Source: Planctomycetes bacterium ADurb.Bin069 (GTDB taxonomy: Bacteria; Planctomycetota; UBA8108; UBA8890; UBA8898). From it: 64,000 nucleotides of DNA. Of this stretch, positions 25,901 to 33,920 are shown piece by piece; the stretch's first letter is position 1; each line of letters starts with the position of its first letter. Location of the stretch: positions 22,533 to 86,532 of the forward strand of contig MWEK01000018.1 in assembly GCA_002070955.1 (NCBI GenBank). The letters are read 5' to 3'. The notes beneath the pieces are model-generated. The model saw only the letters and a list, made by a program, of their open reading frames with translations. It did not search any database and had not been told where the DNA came from. Made by a program: the position numbers and the translations under genes.

Positions 25901-26444
25901 CGGCATCCGCGCTGAACCACAGCTCGGCCGCGGGGTGGGGCCCCAGGCCGCCGTCCCAGATCTGGAATTCGAGGGCCGGTTTGGTGAGCGCATGCACCGT
26001 GCCGGGGTGGGAGAGGACGAGTTGCGGCGGCGTCCGGTCGACGACCAGGCAGAAGCACGCGCGCGCGCTTTTCGCGGGCAAGAAAGCCTCGGTCCCGTCG
26101 GTGTAAACGACCGAGCCGCGACAGTAGTAGCGGCCCTCGCCCGGCCTGAACTTGATCCAGCGGTCGCCGGGCGCGCTCGCGGGACCTCGGTACCACGGGT
26201 CGTCCACCGACTGCCGGTGCCAGAGCACGGTGTTACGGATCTGGGGCTTGGTGTCGGCGATGGTGATATCGACCTTCAGCTCGCGCGCGGCGGTGTAGTA
26301 CTCCGGCGCGGCGTCGAGCTCCTGGTACTTGGATTGGACGGCTCTGATCTCAGTCCCGGGGAGCACGTAGGGATTGAACTCGCGCCGTACGGGGAAACAG
26401 CCTGCCGCGAAAATGCACAGGCTGAGCGTGAATCGGCGGTGCAT
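22938..26444 (-). CDS. Large lipoprotein with SPPV repeat, Ig-like segments and C-terminal TPRs
   Basis: 1168 residues. The N-terminus MHRRFTLSLCIFAAGC carries a lipobox with C16, so it is probably a membrane-anchored lipoprotein. Several segments share a pattern of DRTPPQLVL / DREPPWAKL and AxDxAGN / ARDRAGN, typical of Ig-like domains in bacterial surface proteins. A run of SPPV tetrapeptides (about 264-298) makes a proline-rich linker. The C-terminus (about 985-1160) is TPR-like (AWWGMARMC, ALVFLGACRIKLRKYQEAENSLARALN, VRYNLGIALLKQEKYAPALAEFQ). Function unknown. The architecture suggests a scaffold reaching across the periplasm or cell surface. A weak -10 (TATTCT at 26513-26518) lies upstream. 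Confidence 0.82.
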   Translation of the reverse strand: MHRRFTLSLCIFAAGCFPVRREFNPYVLPGTEIRAVQSKYQELDAAPEYYTAARELKVDITIADTKPQIRNTVLWHRQSVDDPWYRGPASAPGDRWIKFRPGEGRYYCRGSVVYTDGTEAFLPAKSARACFCLVVDRTPPQLVLSHPGTVHALTKPALEFQIWDGGLGPHPAAELWFSADAGASWERLGVLSVREGPNKTPWEVPNRPASRCLLRLVCRDLAGNESTAELDRTFAVLPPITMLEAGERFIMGTKETGAPPSEAAPVSPPVSPPVPPPVSPPVSPPVSPPVSPPVSPPVPEPVPEPPAPDARHPEVPAAAVEPEPAEVEPVMVAAEPVGFAPVAGPAAIEPARPQIIPAPPLVVHTAGCVRAGAQLNVQVENLPTDTWRVALLWRPTPADSWSRTDALLQRDVFAWTSPAADTREGRLRVEVTGTDGAVTAAAESGPLIVDGTPPEIQLETVPSPDPRRCVVRAAARDAGAGVEWVNLFVSRDGGHAWTSGAMAMDDAVEMRLAREDRAIGFFAQAQDRAGNRSAAPRTDTPPQLAIGPRPALGIVLNDLGRQVLKGGEPVHLTWNIAGEYADDCTAAIEIQTELDGPWERVFAAAVALEHASWNVPAVTIPSLNLRLLVSFPGGTTLASNAIGPYAVAAEPPSLAIDGGPLFASHVAAIPVAEIRSGPADVARVIMYLRPEGRSAWTAREARYASGVITMSTADLPEGTYDLYAAAEDLCGNAAPAPHENTKPHGALTVDREPPWAKLKLNPPYYEGITGTVDAMLTTAARACLTVRENGAAPERILLERDLPAGSTALPFLPPPGFRSGTLSFEARDRAGNRAQTAAYLVNAGETLRLESPADQAQLVPGATATVRWWIRQALLDEGPVVDLWWIPGPGAVRESIARDLPPDRAFSWQVPDRPGAGQSLRVEARVGERMRACADTAWTFVIAAPHAAIAPAAVKAPAADPDSDEFAIAGHICLDELEKALAVKDTEKANNLRLHAGNRFRQALSLDAGNANAWWGMARMCTAPISVVEELDKAEEYLVKAVAANPQHYDALVFLGACRIKLRKYQEAENSLARALNLRDSPVVRYNLGIALLKQEKYAPALAEFQRAARGPGAIPAARLAIVECFVAQVEFLKARDAFLEAQAEGAVPEEHKRLILKRIEAGLQAPR
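25547..25654. repeat. 12-base minisatellite coding for SPPV tetrapeptides
   Basis: On the plus strand the unit GACACGGGCGGC repeats head-to-tail about nine times with few substitutions (GGCACGGGCGGC at 25621-25632). It is in phase with the lipoprotein frame, so changes in copy number alter linker length by four residues without a frameshift. Confidence 0.9.
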
Positions 26445-26611
26445 GGCGGATCCTCCGCTGTCCCGCGGGGCGCGCGCGGCACGGCGGCCCGCCCCGACGA
26501 ACCAAGGTGTTCAGAATACCACCCGGCGGCCCGAGAAGAAAGATCCATCCCCGGGTGCCCCAAGCCCCGGGGTCGAACCCCGCGGCGCGGGGGCGCGCGG
26601 CCGGCGGCGCC

Positions 26612-26640
26612 TTTACCCGCCCGGCGGAGTGCCTTATTAT
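26612..26640 (+). promoter_or_regulatory. Candidate promoter giving a leaderless M16 peptidase mRNA
   Basis: TTTACC (26612-26617), 17-base spacer, TATTAT (26635-26640). The ATG is only 7 bases past the -10, so predicted transcription starts at or next to the start codon. Confidence 0.5.
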
Positions 26641-26647
26641 CTACGGT

Positions 26648-29242
26648 ATGGTCGTGCTTGCCCTCGCCGCGCTCCTTGCGCAGGTTCCACCCTCCGCGCC
26701 GCAGCTCGAAGTTCTCAAGCCGAGCGGCGTGCGCGTGCTGGTCGTGCCTCGGCCGGCTTCCTCCACCGTGGCCATCGCGGCGGGATTCCGCGTTGGCAGC
26801 GCGCTGGACGGGGCGGCGACCGCCGGAGCCGCCCACCTCCTCGAGCACGCCATTCTGTTCCGCGGAACCGAATTCTCCAGCGGGGAAGAACTGATCTCCA
26901 AATGGCGGGAACTGGGGGGAAGGTTCAACGGCAACACCTTCCCCGATTACACGGTGTTCAAGATAAGCGTGCGCCGGGAAGGCGTCTACAGGGCTCTGGA
27001 GCTCCTGCGCGAGATGCTGTTCCACCCGGTGTTCGCGCAGATCGACGTCCAGCGCGAAGCCGATGTCGTCTGCGCCGAGCTTGCGACGCGGGACAGAGAT
27101 CCGCTCCTCGTTCTGTACCAGATTGCCAATCAGGCCGCCTACGGGGACCACAACTACGGACTGCCGAGTTTCGGGTTCCCCCGCACCATCAGGGAGCTGA
27201 CGAGCGCCGCGTTGTACGCTCGGCTGGACGCCGAGTACACGCCCGGGCGCCTCACGCTCGCCATCGTCGGTCCGGTCAACGAAAGCGAGGTTCATTTCTT
27301 CCTGCGCGAAACCTACGGCTCCTACGCTCCGGGAACCACCACACAGCCCGCCCTCGCGGCGCTGCCGCCGCTGGCGCCGAGCACGCGGCGCGTGCTGGCT
27401 TGGACGAGCCCGGAAGCGCAGCTCGCCTTCTCCTTCCGAGGCCCGCCATCGGCCGATGCGGACTGGCTGCCCTTCGAGGCCATGGCCTTCGTGCTCTGCG
27501 GCGGCGAGCGCTCTATCCTCAGGGAACAGCTCATCCACCAGACCGGCATCGCCAAGCGCCTGGAACTGATCGTCGAACCGCGCGTCGGAGGTGGGCTGGC
27601 GGTGTTCCGCGCCGTGGCCGATCCCGGCAATATCCCTCTCTGCGAGCGGGAGGTGAAAGCCGTGCTCGCGCGCATGTTGGACCGCTCGCCGGATCGGGAG
27701 GTCATCGACCGAGCCTTGAACCGGCTCGGGCTCGAGGCGGCGCAGCGCACCGAGAGCCCGCAGAGCCTCGCGACCGAACTCGTGCGCTGGGACATCCTCG
27801 GCAGGTGGGACTACCCGCTCCAGTTGCGCACGCGGCTTGCCCAGGTGCCGAACGAGCGCTTCGGCTGGATCGCGCGGCAGTACTTCGGGCCGCAGCACTA
27901 CGCCCTCGGCGTGGTGGCGCCGGCGGGCGCGTACGAGGACGGGCGCCGGAGCGCCGCGAGCGTCGTGAGCCGCGAGCGCCGGGTCGTGGCCGGCGGCGCC
28001 GGCACGTTTCCCGTGGTGGCCCAGAGCCTGCCGGAGTCCGATGTGTTCTCCTTCGCCCTGGCGGTGCGCGGAGGGCTGGCGGCGGATGCTTCGGGCGAGG
28101 AAGGCGTCAGCGCCCTGGCGGCGCGCTCCCTGCTGTTCGGGGAAGAGGGCAAGTCGGGCGATGCCTTCCGCGATGAACTGCTCAGGTGGGGCGTCGAGGT
28201 CGAGGCCGGCGCGAAGCGCGACGTGAGTTTCATTCGCTTCTCCGCGCCGGAAGTCTATTTCGAGGATGCGCTCGCCAGCGTGAGCCGCGCGATTCTCGAT
28301 CCCGCCTTCCGTCCGCCGGACATCGAGCGCGCCCGGCAGGACCTGCTGGTGGAGACCGCCGGGTTCCCGAGCCTGGCCGAAGCCGCGGAGCGCGCCTTGT
28401 GGAAGCATGCCATGGAGGGGACGCCCTACGCGGTGCTTCCTCCCGGATCCTACGACGCGATCCTGGCCCTGAGGCCCGAGGACCTGGCTTCCAAGACGTG
28501 GAAGCAATGGGACCGCTGGTGGCGGCCCGAGCACTTCGCGGCGGCGGTCTGCGGCCCGAGGAACGTCGACGAACTCGTGGCGCTGATCCGGCGCGCGTTT
28601 GCGTCCGCCGCGCGCCAGCCGCCCCTCGGGGGAGGACCGGCGGAATTCACGCCGCCCCGGCATCCTCCCCGCACCGTGATCATCGACAAGGACTACCGCC
28701 AGACCGAGCGGCCGCACGTTTACCTTCTGTGCGCGTGGTTCGTGCCGGAGAGCACCGTCGAGAACCTGAGCGCCCTGTTGCTCCTTAGGGAGATTCTGGC
28801 GGGCGGTCCCGGCTCGCGGCTCTGGCGGCTGCGCCAGGACGAGGGGCTGCTGTACCACCTTCAAGGCAAGGTGGTGGTGTCGCGGCAGGCGCTGTGCGTG
28901 CAGATCGCCATGGTGCTGCCCCTGGAGAATCTGCGTCTCGGGCGCAACGTGCTGCTCCAGGAGGTGCGGCGCGCGGTCGAGGAGGAGGAATTGACCCTCG
29001 CGCGCAAGGCGCTCGAACGGGAGAACGAGGAGCGCCGCGAACGCGGCCTGGCGCTGGCGGACGAGGAAGCGTGGTTCGCCCTCGCCGGCTGGGAACGGGA
29101 CGCGTACCACGAGGCGCTGCGGGGCATGAGTCCGGCCGCGTTCAAGGCGAAGACGACCATGTATTGCACCGCAAGCTGTATGTGGACCATTGCGGTCGGA
29201 CCCCGCGATGCGGTGAGCGTCGAGCTGAGCGCCAGGGAGTGA
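26648..29242 (+). CDS. M16 (insulinase/pitrilysin) family zinc peptidase, two-repeat form
   Basis: 864 residues. The N-terminal half is catalytic: HLLEH (63-67) supplies two zinc His and the general base Glu, and E144 in VVCAELATRD is at the right distance for the third ligand. The C-terminal half (from about 450, SFALAVRGGLAAD...) repeats the M16 fold without HxxEH, the usual inactive half of the clamshell. The first residues MVVLALAALLAQVPPSA may be a short signal peptide, so the protein may be periplasmic, but the prediction is uncertain. The frame is open 47 codons upstream. This ATG is preferred because the promoter sits right before it and homology begins here. No SD is present. Confidence 0.88.
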   Translation: MVVLALAALLAQVPPSAPQLEVLKPSGVRVLVVPRPASSTVAIAAGFRVGSALDGAATAGAAHLLEHAILFRGTEFSSGEELISKWRELGGRFNGNTFPDYTVFKISVRREGVYRALELLREMLFHPVFAQIDVQREADVVCAELATRDRDPLLVLYQIANQAAYGDHNYGLPSFGFPRTIRELTSAALYARLDAEYTPGRLTLAIVGPVNESEVHFFLRETYGSYAPGTTTQPALAALPPLAPSTRRVLAWTSPEAQLAFSFRGPPSADADWLPFEAMAFVLCGGERSILREQLIHQTGIAKRLELIVEPRVGGGLAVFRAVADPGNIPLCEREVKAVLARMLDRSPDREVIDRALNRLGLEAAQRTESPQSLATELVRWDILGRWDYPLQLRTRLAQVPNERFGWIARQYFGPQHYALGVVAPAGAYEDGRRSAASVVSRERRVVAGGAGTFPVVAQSLPESDVFSFALAVRGGLAADASGEEGVSALAARSLLFGEEGKSGDAFRDELLRWGVEVEAGAKRDVSFIRFSAPEVYFEDALASVSRAILDPAFRPPDIERARQDLLVETAGFPSLAEAAERALWKHAMEGTPYAVLPPGSYDAILALRPEDLASKTWKQWDRWWRPEHFAAAVCGPRNVDELVALIRRAFASAARQPPLGGGPAEFTPPRHPPRTVIIDKDYRQTERPHVYLLCAWFVPESTVENLSALLLLREILAGGPGSRLWRLRQDEGLLYHLQGKVVVSRQALCVQIAMVLPLENLRLGRNVLLQEVRRAVEEEELTLARKALERENEERRERGLALADEEAWFALAGWERDAYHEALRGMSPAAFKAKTTMYCTASCMWTIAVGPRDAVSVELSARE

Positions 29243-29257
29243 GCGCCGCCCGCGGGG

Positions 29258-29286
29258 TTTCCGGGGTCTGTGGCGGAGGGTACAAT
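29258..29286 (+). promoter_or_regulatory. Candidate promoter of accA operon
   Basis: TTTCCG (29258-29263), 17-base spacer, TACAAT (29281-29286). Start about 35 bases before the accA ATG. Weak -35, strong -10. Confidence 0.45.
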
Positions 29287-29327
29287 GAGAACTCGCCCCG
29301 CGAGCCGGAGGCGCTGAAGGAGATTTA

Positions 29328-30323
29328 ATGATGGCCAAAGAAGCCGGCGGCCGGGTCGTGAGCCGCACCCCCGACTTCGAGGAGCCGATCCTGGAGATCG
29401 ACGAGAAGATCGCGGAGCTCAAGCGGTTCTCGGCCTCGACCGACGTCAATTTGACCGAACAGATCCAGCAGCTCACGCGCAAGAGCGAGGAGATGAAGCG
29501 CAGGATTTTCGCTCATCTCACGCCCTGGCAGCGCGTGCTCATCGCCCGGCATTCGGATCGCCCGCAGGCCACGGACATCCTCGACCTCGTCGCGGAGGAG
29601 TTCATCGAGTTGCACGGAGACCGCGCCTTCAGGGACGATCCGTGCATCCTGACGGGATTGGCCCGCATCGGCGGCAGGCGTTGCATGGTGGTGGGGCATC
29701 GCAAGGGCAAGACCACCAGGGAGAAGCTGGCCTGCGGCTTCGGGTGCGCGCACCCGGAAGGCTATCGCAAGGCCATCCAGAAGATGCGTCTGGCGGCGAA
29801 GCTCGGGCTGCCGGTCGTGAGCTTCATCGACACGCCGGGCGCGCACCCGGGCATGGAAGCCGAGGAGCGCGGGCAGGCCTTCGTCATCGCCCTGGCGCTC
29901 AAGGAGATGGCGGATCTTCCCACGCCGATCGTGTGCCTCATCCTGGGGGAGGGCGGCAGCGGCGGAGCCCTCGGCATCGGCGTGGGGGATCGCATCCTCA
30001 TGCTCGAACACGCGTACTATTCCGTGATTTCCCCCGAGGGCTGCGCCGCGATCCTGTGGAAGGATTCGGGGCACGCGCCGGCGGCCGCCGAGGCGCTGAA
30101 GCTCACCGCCGACGACTTGCTCGGGTTGGGGGTGATCGACGAGATTCTGCCGGAGCCCCTGGGCGGGGCGCACCGGGATGTGGCGGCGACCGCCGAGACG
30201 ATCAAGGGGGCCTTGCTGCGCCACCTCGGGGAAATAGGGGAAGCCAAACGCGGCGACCTTGTCGCGCGGCGGTTCGACAAGTTCCGGCGCATGGGCCGTT
30301 TTCTCGAAAACAGCGAACGGTGA
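29328..30323 (+). CDS. accA: Acetyl-CoA carboxylase carboxyltransferase subunit alpha
   Basis: 331 residues (about 319 in E. coli). Cytoplasmic subunit that, with AccD, moves the carboxyl group from carboxybiotin to acetyl-CoA, the first step of fatty acid synthesis. Visible: the N-terminal FEEPILEIDEKIAELK helix, ELHGDRAFRDDP, IDTPGAHPGMEAEERGQ, LGEGGSGGALGIGVGD (oxyanion-hole loop) and YYSVISPEGCAAILWKD. AAGGAG lies five bases before the first of two ATGs. The stop overlaps the pcm start (GTGA), so the two are coupled. accD, accB and accC are not in the window. Confidence 0.97.
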   Translation: MMAKEAGGRVVSRTPDFEEPILEIDEKIAELKRFSASTDVNLTEQIQQLTRKSEEMKRRIFAHLTPWQRVLIARHSDRPQATDILDLVAEEFIELHGDRAFRDDPCILTGLARIGGRRCMVVGHRKGKTTREKLACGFGCAHPEGYRKAIQKMRLAAKLGLPVVSFIDTPGAHPGMEAEERGQAFVIALALKEMADLPTPIVCLILGEGGSGGALGIGVGDRILMLEHAYYSVISPEGCAAILWKDSGHAPAAAEALKLTADDLLGLGVIDEILPEPLGGAHRDVAATAETIKGALLRHLGEIGEAKRGDLVARRFDKFRRMGRFLENSER

Positions 30324-30988
30324 CGACGGGTCGCGAGCACGATTCTCCCGGCGATGAATGGCGCGACCGGCGGCGGCGCATGGTCGCCGAGCAGCTCCGG
30401 GCCCGCGGCGTCTCGGACGAGCGGGTGTGCGCGGCGATGGAGAAGGTTCCCCGGCACCTCTTCGTGCCCGAAGACGCCCGGGCCGAGGCTTATTCGGACT
30501 GGGCGGTGCGCCTGGCGGAGGGTCAAACGGTATCCCAGCCGTACGTTGTCGGATACATGACCGCGGCGCTCGCGCTGCGGCCGGGGGCGCGCGTCCTGGA
30601 GATCGGCACCGGCTCCGGCTACCAGGCCGCGGTGCTGGCGGAGATCGCCGGCGAGGTGTTCACCATTGAGGTCAGGCCGCGCTTGGCCGAAGCCGCCCGG
30701 CGGCTCCTCGCGGCGCTCGGCTACGGCGGGATTCGCTTGCGCACGGGCAACGGCGCCGGCGGGTGGGACGAAGCGGCGCCGTTCGACGGCATTGTCGTCG
30801 CGGCGGCGGCGGAGGTGGTTCCTCCCCGTCTCGTGGCGCAGCTTGCCGTCGGCGGGCGCCTCGTGATTCCCATCGGGACCGAAGAACAACGCCTGCACAC
30901 GATCGAGCGCCTCGCGGACGGCATCCGCGACGTGCCCGAGTTTCCCGTGCGGTTCGTCCCATTCGTGTGGCCCGCGGAACGGGTGTGA
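30320..30988 (+). CDS. pcm: Protein-L-isoaspartate O-methyltransferase
   Basis: 222 residues. Repairs isoaspartyl residues in damaged proteins using SAM. Family signatures: MVAEQLRARGVSDERVCAAMEKVPRHLFVPE, AYSDWAVRLAEGQTVSQPYVVGYMT, then motif I VLEIGTGSGYQAAVLAEIAG, and RLVIPIGTEEQ toward the end. Start GTG overlaps the accA TGA by 4 bases. An ATG 20 codons in (30380) is an alternative and gives the same core. Four bases separate its stop from the next gene, so accA, pcm and the GH2-like gene look like one transcript. Confidence 0.94.
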   Translation: MTTGREHDSPGDEWRDRRRRMVAEQLRARGVSDERVCAAMEKVPRHLFVPEDARAEAYSDWAVRLAEGQTVSQPYVVGYMTAALALRPGARVLEIGTGSGYQAAVLAEIAGEVFTIEVRPRLAEAARRLLAALGYGGIRLRTGNGAGGWDEAAPFDGIVVAAAAEVVPPRLVAQLAVGGRLVIPIGTEEQRLHTIERLADGIRDVPEFPVRFVPFVWPAERV

Positions 30989-30992
30989 CGCG

Positions 30993-33881
30993 ATGCGGCC
31001 CAAGGTCATCAAGCTCGACGGCCATTGGTACTGTCAATTCGGCGCGGCGCGCGATGCCGGGGCCGTGGGGTTGGGAGACCTGCCCTCGTGGCACATGACG
31101 CCGGTGCCCCGTCCCTTGGGGGAGGCGTTCGCCCTGGAGCCTTCCTGGACGGGCGCGTTCACTTACGCGCGCGTCTTCATGCGGCCGCCCATGACGGCGG
31201 AGCAGGCTCTCGTTCTGTGCCTGGCGGGCGTGCGTCCGGCCGCCGAGGTCTACGTCAACGGGCGCTCCGCAGGCCGCGTGGAGCCGTGGGCGGCATTCAC
31301 GGCCCTCGATCTCACGGCGCACCTCGAGGAGGGTGAGAATCTGCTCTTGATCGTCGTGAACGAGGACGGCGCCCCGGATCTTCCCCGCCCGCCGGGTGGG
31401 GGGCCTTTGGGGATCTGGGCGCCGGCGTGGCTCGAGATTCGGCCGCGGGTTTACATCGAGCGCATCAAGACGAGCACTCGTTTGGACGGGGCGTGGACCG
31501 CGGAGATTCTCTTTTCGGCGCCGTCGCCCGCGCCGCGCGCCGTGCATGCGCGCCTCGTCGGCCCGAACGGCGCGGTTGCGGCGCGCGCCGAGGCGCGGGT
31601 CGAGGGCGAGCGGGCGCTGTTGGCCGGCCGGAAGATCGAGCGGGTTCTCGCGTGGGACCTGGATTTTCCGACGCTGTATCGCCTTGAGGTGGCCGTCGAC
31701 GGGGCGGCGCCCGAACAACGCGCCGTCAACATCGCCTTCCGCAGCTTCGAGGATTCCGGCGACGGCTTCCTCCTCAACGGGCGCCCGCTCTTCGTGCGCG
31801 CCGTCTGGGATGATTTCGTGTTTCCCGGCTGGGGGCGGACGGTGCCGTCGGCATGGGCCCTCAGGCAGAGGCTGCGGGCGGCGAAGGAACTGGGCTTCAA
31901 CACCGTGGTTTGCGGCGGCATGGTGCCTGATGCGCGGGTCCCGCTCCTGGCCGATCGGCTGGGGCTGCTCCTGTGGTACGAGTTGCCGGCGCCCTCTCTT
32001 TTCACGACGCGCGCCGCGGCTTGCCTGGACGCAATCCTCGCGGGAGCCCTGGCGCGGGACGGCAACTCGCCTTCGCTGGCGCTGGTCAACTTGCTGCCCG
32101 ATGCGGCGCCGGAGCCCGCGCGCGAGGCGCTGGCCTGGGCGCGCGGGGCCGCGAGCGGCAGGTGCGGCGGCGCGGTCGCCCTGGAGGGACCCGCGGCCGG
32201 CGCTGATGGGGCCTGCGAGTTTCTGGGACCGGACGCCGCCGGAACCCGGGGAGCGACGCGCATCGCCTGGTGCATCGCGCCGGCGCCGCTCCCGGACATG
32301 CAGGGCGCCCTCGGAGAGACGCTGCAGGCCCTGGGCGACCCGGGCGCGGTGTTTCAGGACTTGGCGGCCGCCCAAGGGGAGCAGTTGCTCGATGGCATTG
32401 CGCGGGCGCGCGGTCTTCAGCGCGTTCACGCTTACTGTATTCGCCGGCTGTACGATGGCCAGGGCGATCCGCGCGGTCTGATCGATGCGCAGGGCCGCCG
32501 GCGGCCGGTCGCCGCCCGGTTGTTTCAGGGCGATGACTGGGTGGGCGTGGTCCGCGCCCCGCGGCTCGCCGTCGCGCTGGCGGAACTGCGGCTCGAGGCG
32601 GCGGTGAGCCACCTATCGCCGCGGGATATCGGGGGCGGCCGCGTGCGGTGGGAGGGCGACGGCATTCGCGGCGAGTGCGCGGTGCCCGGGAACGAACGTT
32701 TCGCGGAACTGCCCGCCACGCGGGTGCGCGCCCCGGAGTGCGCCAGTCCGCGGGCGTTCGTCCTCGATCTGAGCCTGGAGAGCGCCGCGCGCCACCGCTG
32801 GGCGCAAGGATCCTTCACGGCGTGGGTGCTGCCGCGGCGGGCGGCGGTGCGGCACCGCGTGCGCCTCGAGGAGGAGCTGGGCGGAGACGGCGTCTTTGCC
32901 GCGGCGCTGGCGCGCGGCGGGTACGAGTGCGCGCGCGAGCCGGCGCCGCAAACCGTCGTCCTGAGGACCCATTTCCGCCGGGAGCATATCGAAGGTTTCC
33001 GGCGCGGCGCGCGGGCGCTCTACCTGATCGAGTCGGAGGACGGGCTTCCGGTCGGCGCCGACGTCGGCGCGGCGCCGGTGGCGGGTGAGGCGTTTCTCTG
33101 GGTGCGCGCCGACAGCCGTCCGTTCGCGGGACTCGCGCGCAAGTGGGTCGCCGGGGCGGAGTTCGCGCAACTCGCACCGCCGCTGCGGTTCACTGGTTTC
33201 ACGGAGCGGGACTTGCGCGATGTCCTCGCCGCGCGCCTGTCGCCCGGGTCGCCGTTCTTTCAGCCGGTCCTGTTCGCCTTCAGGCTCGAGCACGGCATGG
33301 GCATGATGACCACCATGCCCCTGCGCCGGCTGGTTGCCGCGGGCGACGCCCTCGGGCTGGCGCTGCTCGATGGCATCATCGCGTGCCTGAAGCCCGGAGG
33401 AATTCCGAGACCGCGCTTCGTGCCGGGGATCGTGCCGATGCGCGTGCTCGTGCCGTCCTCCCGGGAAGGCAGCGCGCTCTGGAGCCTGGCTTTCGAGGCG
33501 CCCTCCACGTCCTGGCACCGGCCGGAGTTCGATGACCGCGCCTGGCGGCGGTCGCGCGGCGGCTTCGGCCGGCGCGGAGGACCGGGGCTTGTCTTGCGGT
33601 TCACCTGGGAGCAGCCGGAGATTTTTCTCCGGACCCGGTTCACCGTGGATCGCATGCCGCGCGCCCTGGCCTTGGAGCTTTTCCACGGCGGCGATGTTCA
33701 AATCGCGATCAACGGACAAATCGTGGCGAAGCGGCCGGGATTCACGATGGGTATCGTGACCATCAACCTGCCGCAGGATCCCGCCGCGCTGTTGAGCCTG
33801 GGGGAGAACCTGCTGGCGGTCCGCTGCCGGCAGTCGGGGCGAAGCCACAATCTGGACGTGGGGCTGCGGGCGCTGTATTGA
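30993..33881 (+). CDS. GH2-fold (beta-galactosidase/glucuronidase-like) protein, probably catalytically degenerate
   Basis: 962 residues. The first about 150 form the GH2 sugar-binding jelly roll (EVYVNGRSAGRVEPWAAFTALDL...GENLLLIVV). An Ig-like domain follows, then the barrel entry DGFLLNGRPLFVRAVWDD and LGFNTVVCGGMVPDARVPLLADRLGLLLWYELP, both classic GH2 signatures. The next strand, where GH2 enzymes have WSLGNE with the acid/base Glu, reads SPSLALVNLLPDAAP, so the NE pair is missing. The C-terminal part (about 820-960) is a second galactose-binding-like domain (DDRAWRRSRGGFG, GGDVQIAINGQIV). There is no signal peptide. Probably a carbohydrate-binding or inactive relative. Its link to accA-pcm is unexplained. 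Confidence 0.75.
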   Translation: MRPKVIKLDGHWYCQFGAARDAGAVGLGDLPSWHMTPVPRPLGEAFALEPSWTGAFTYARVFMRPPMTAEQALVLCLAGVRPAAEVYVNGRSAGRVEPWAAFTALDLTAHLEEGENLLLIVVNEDGAPDLPRPPGGGPLGIWAPAWLEIRPRVYIERIKTSTRLDGAWTAEILFSAPSPAPRAVHARLVGPNGAVAARAEARVEGERALLAGRKIERVLAWDLDFPTLYRLEVAVDGAAPEQRAVNIAFRSFEDSGDGFLLNGRPLFVRAVWDDFVFPGWGRTVPSAWALRQRLRAAKELGFNTVVCGGMVPDARVPLLADRLGLLLWYELPAPSLFTTRAAACLDAILAGALARDGNSPSLALVNLLPDAAPEPAREALAWARGAASGRCGGAVALEGPAAGADGACEFLGPDAAGTRGATRIAWCIAPAPLPDMQGALGETLQALGDPGAVFQDLAAAQGEQLLDGIARARGLQRVHAYCIRRLYDGQGDPRGLIDAQGRRRPVAARLFQGDDWVGVVRAPRLAVALAELRLEAAVSHLSPRDIGGGRVRWEGDGIRGECAVPGNERFAELPATRVRAPECASPRAFVLDLSLESAARHRWAQGSFTAWVLPRRAAVRHRVRLEEELGGDGVFAAALARGGYECAREPAPQTVVLRTHFRREHIEGFRRGARALYLIESEDGLPVGADVGAAPVAGEAFLWVRADSRPFAGLARKWVAGAEFAQLAPPLRFTGFTERDLRDVLAARLSPGSPFFQPVLFAFRLEHGMGMMTTMPLRRLVAAGDALGLALLDGIIACLKPGGIPRPRFVPGIVPMRVLVPSSREGSALWSLAFEAPSTSWHRPEFDDRAWRRSRGGFGRRGGPGLVLRFTWEQPEIFLRTRFTVDRMPRALALELFHGGDVQIAINGQIVAKRPGFTMGIVTINLPQDPAALLSLGENLLAVRCRQSGRSHNLDVGLRALY

Positions 33882-33920
33882 GCGGCGCGGGGGGCGCCTG
33901 AAACCGCGGGTCAGCGCCGC
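33882..33920. terminator. Inverted repeat between convergent genes (possible bidirectional terminator)
   Basis: GCGGCGC (33882-33888) pairs with GCGCCGC (33914-33920), starting directly after the GH2-like stop codon and reaching into the end of pcnB. No T-tract. Confidence 0.3.

Noticed and set aside
24450..26894. 814-codon plus-strand frame through the lipoprotein gene
   Set aside because: Contains a GRRHGRRH run that is only the SPPV repeat read in antisense. No recognisable domain.
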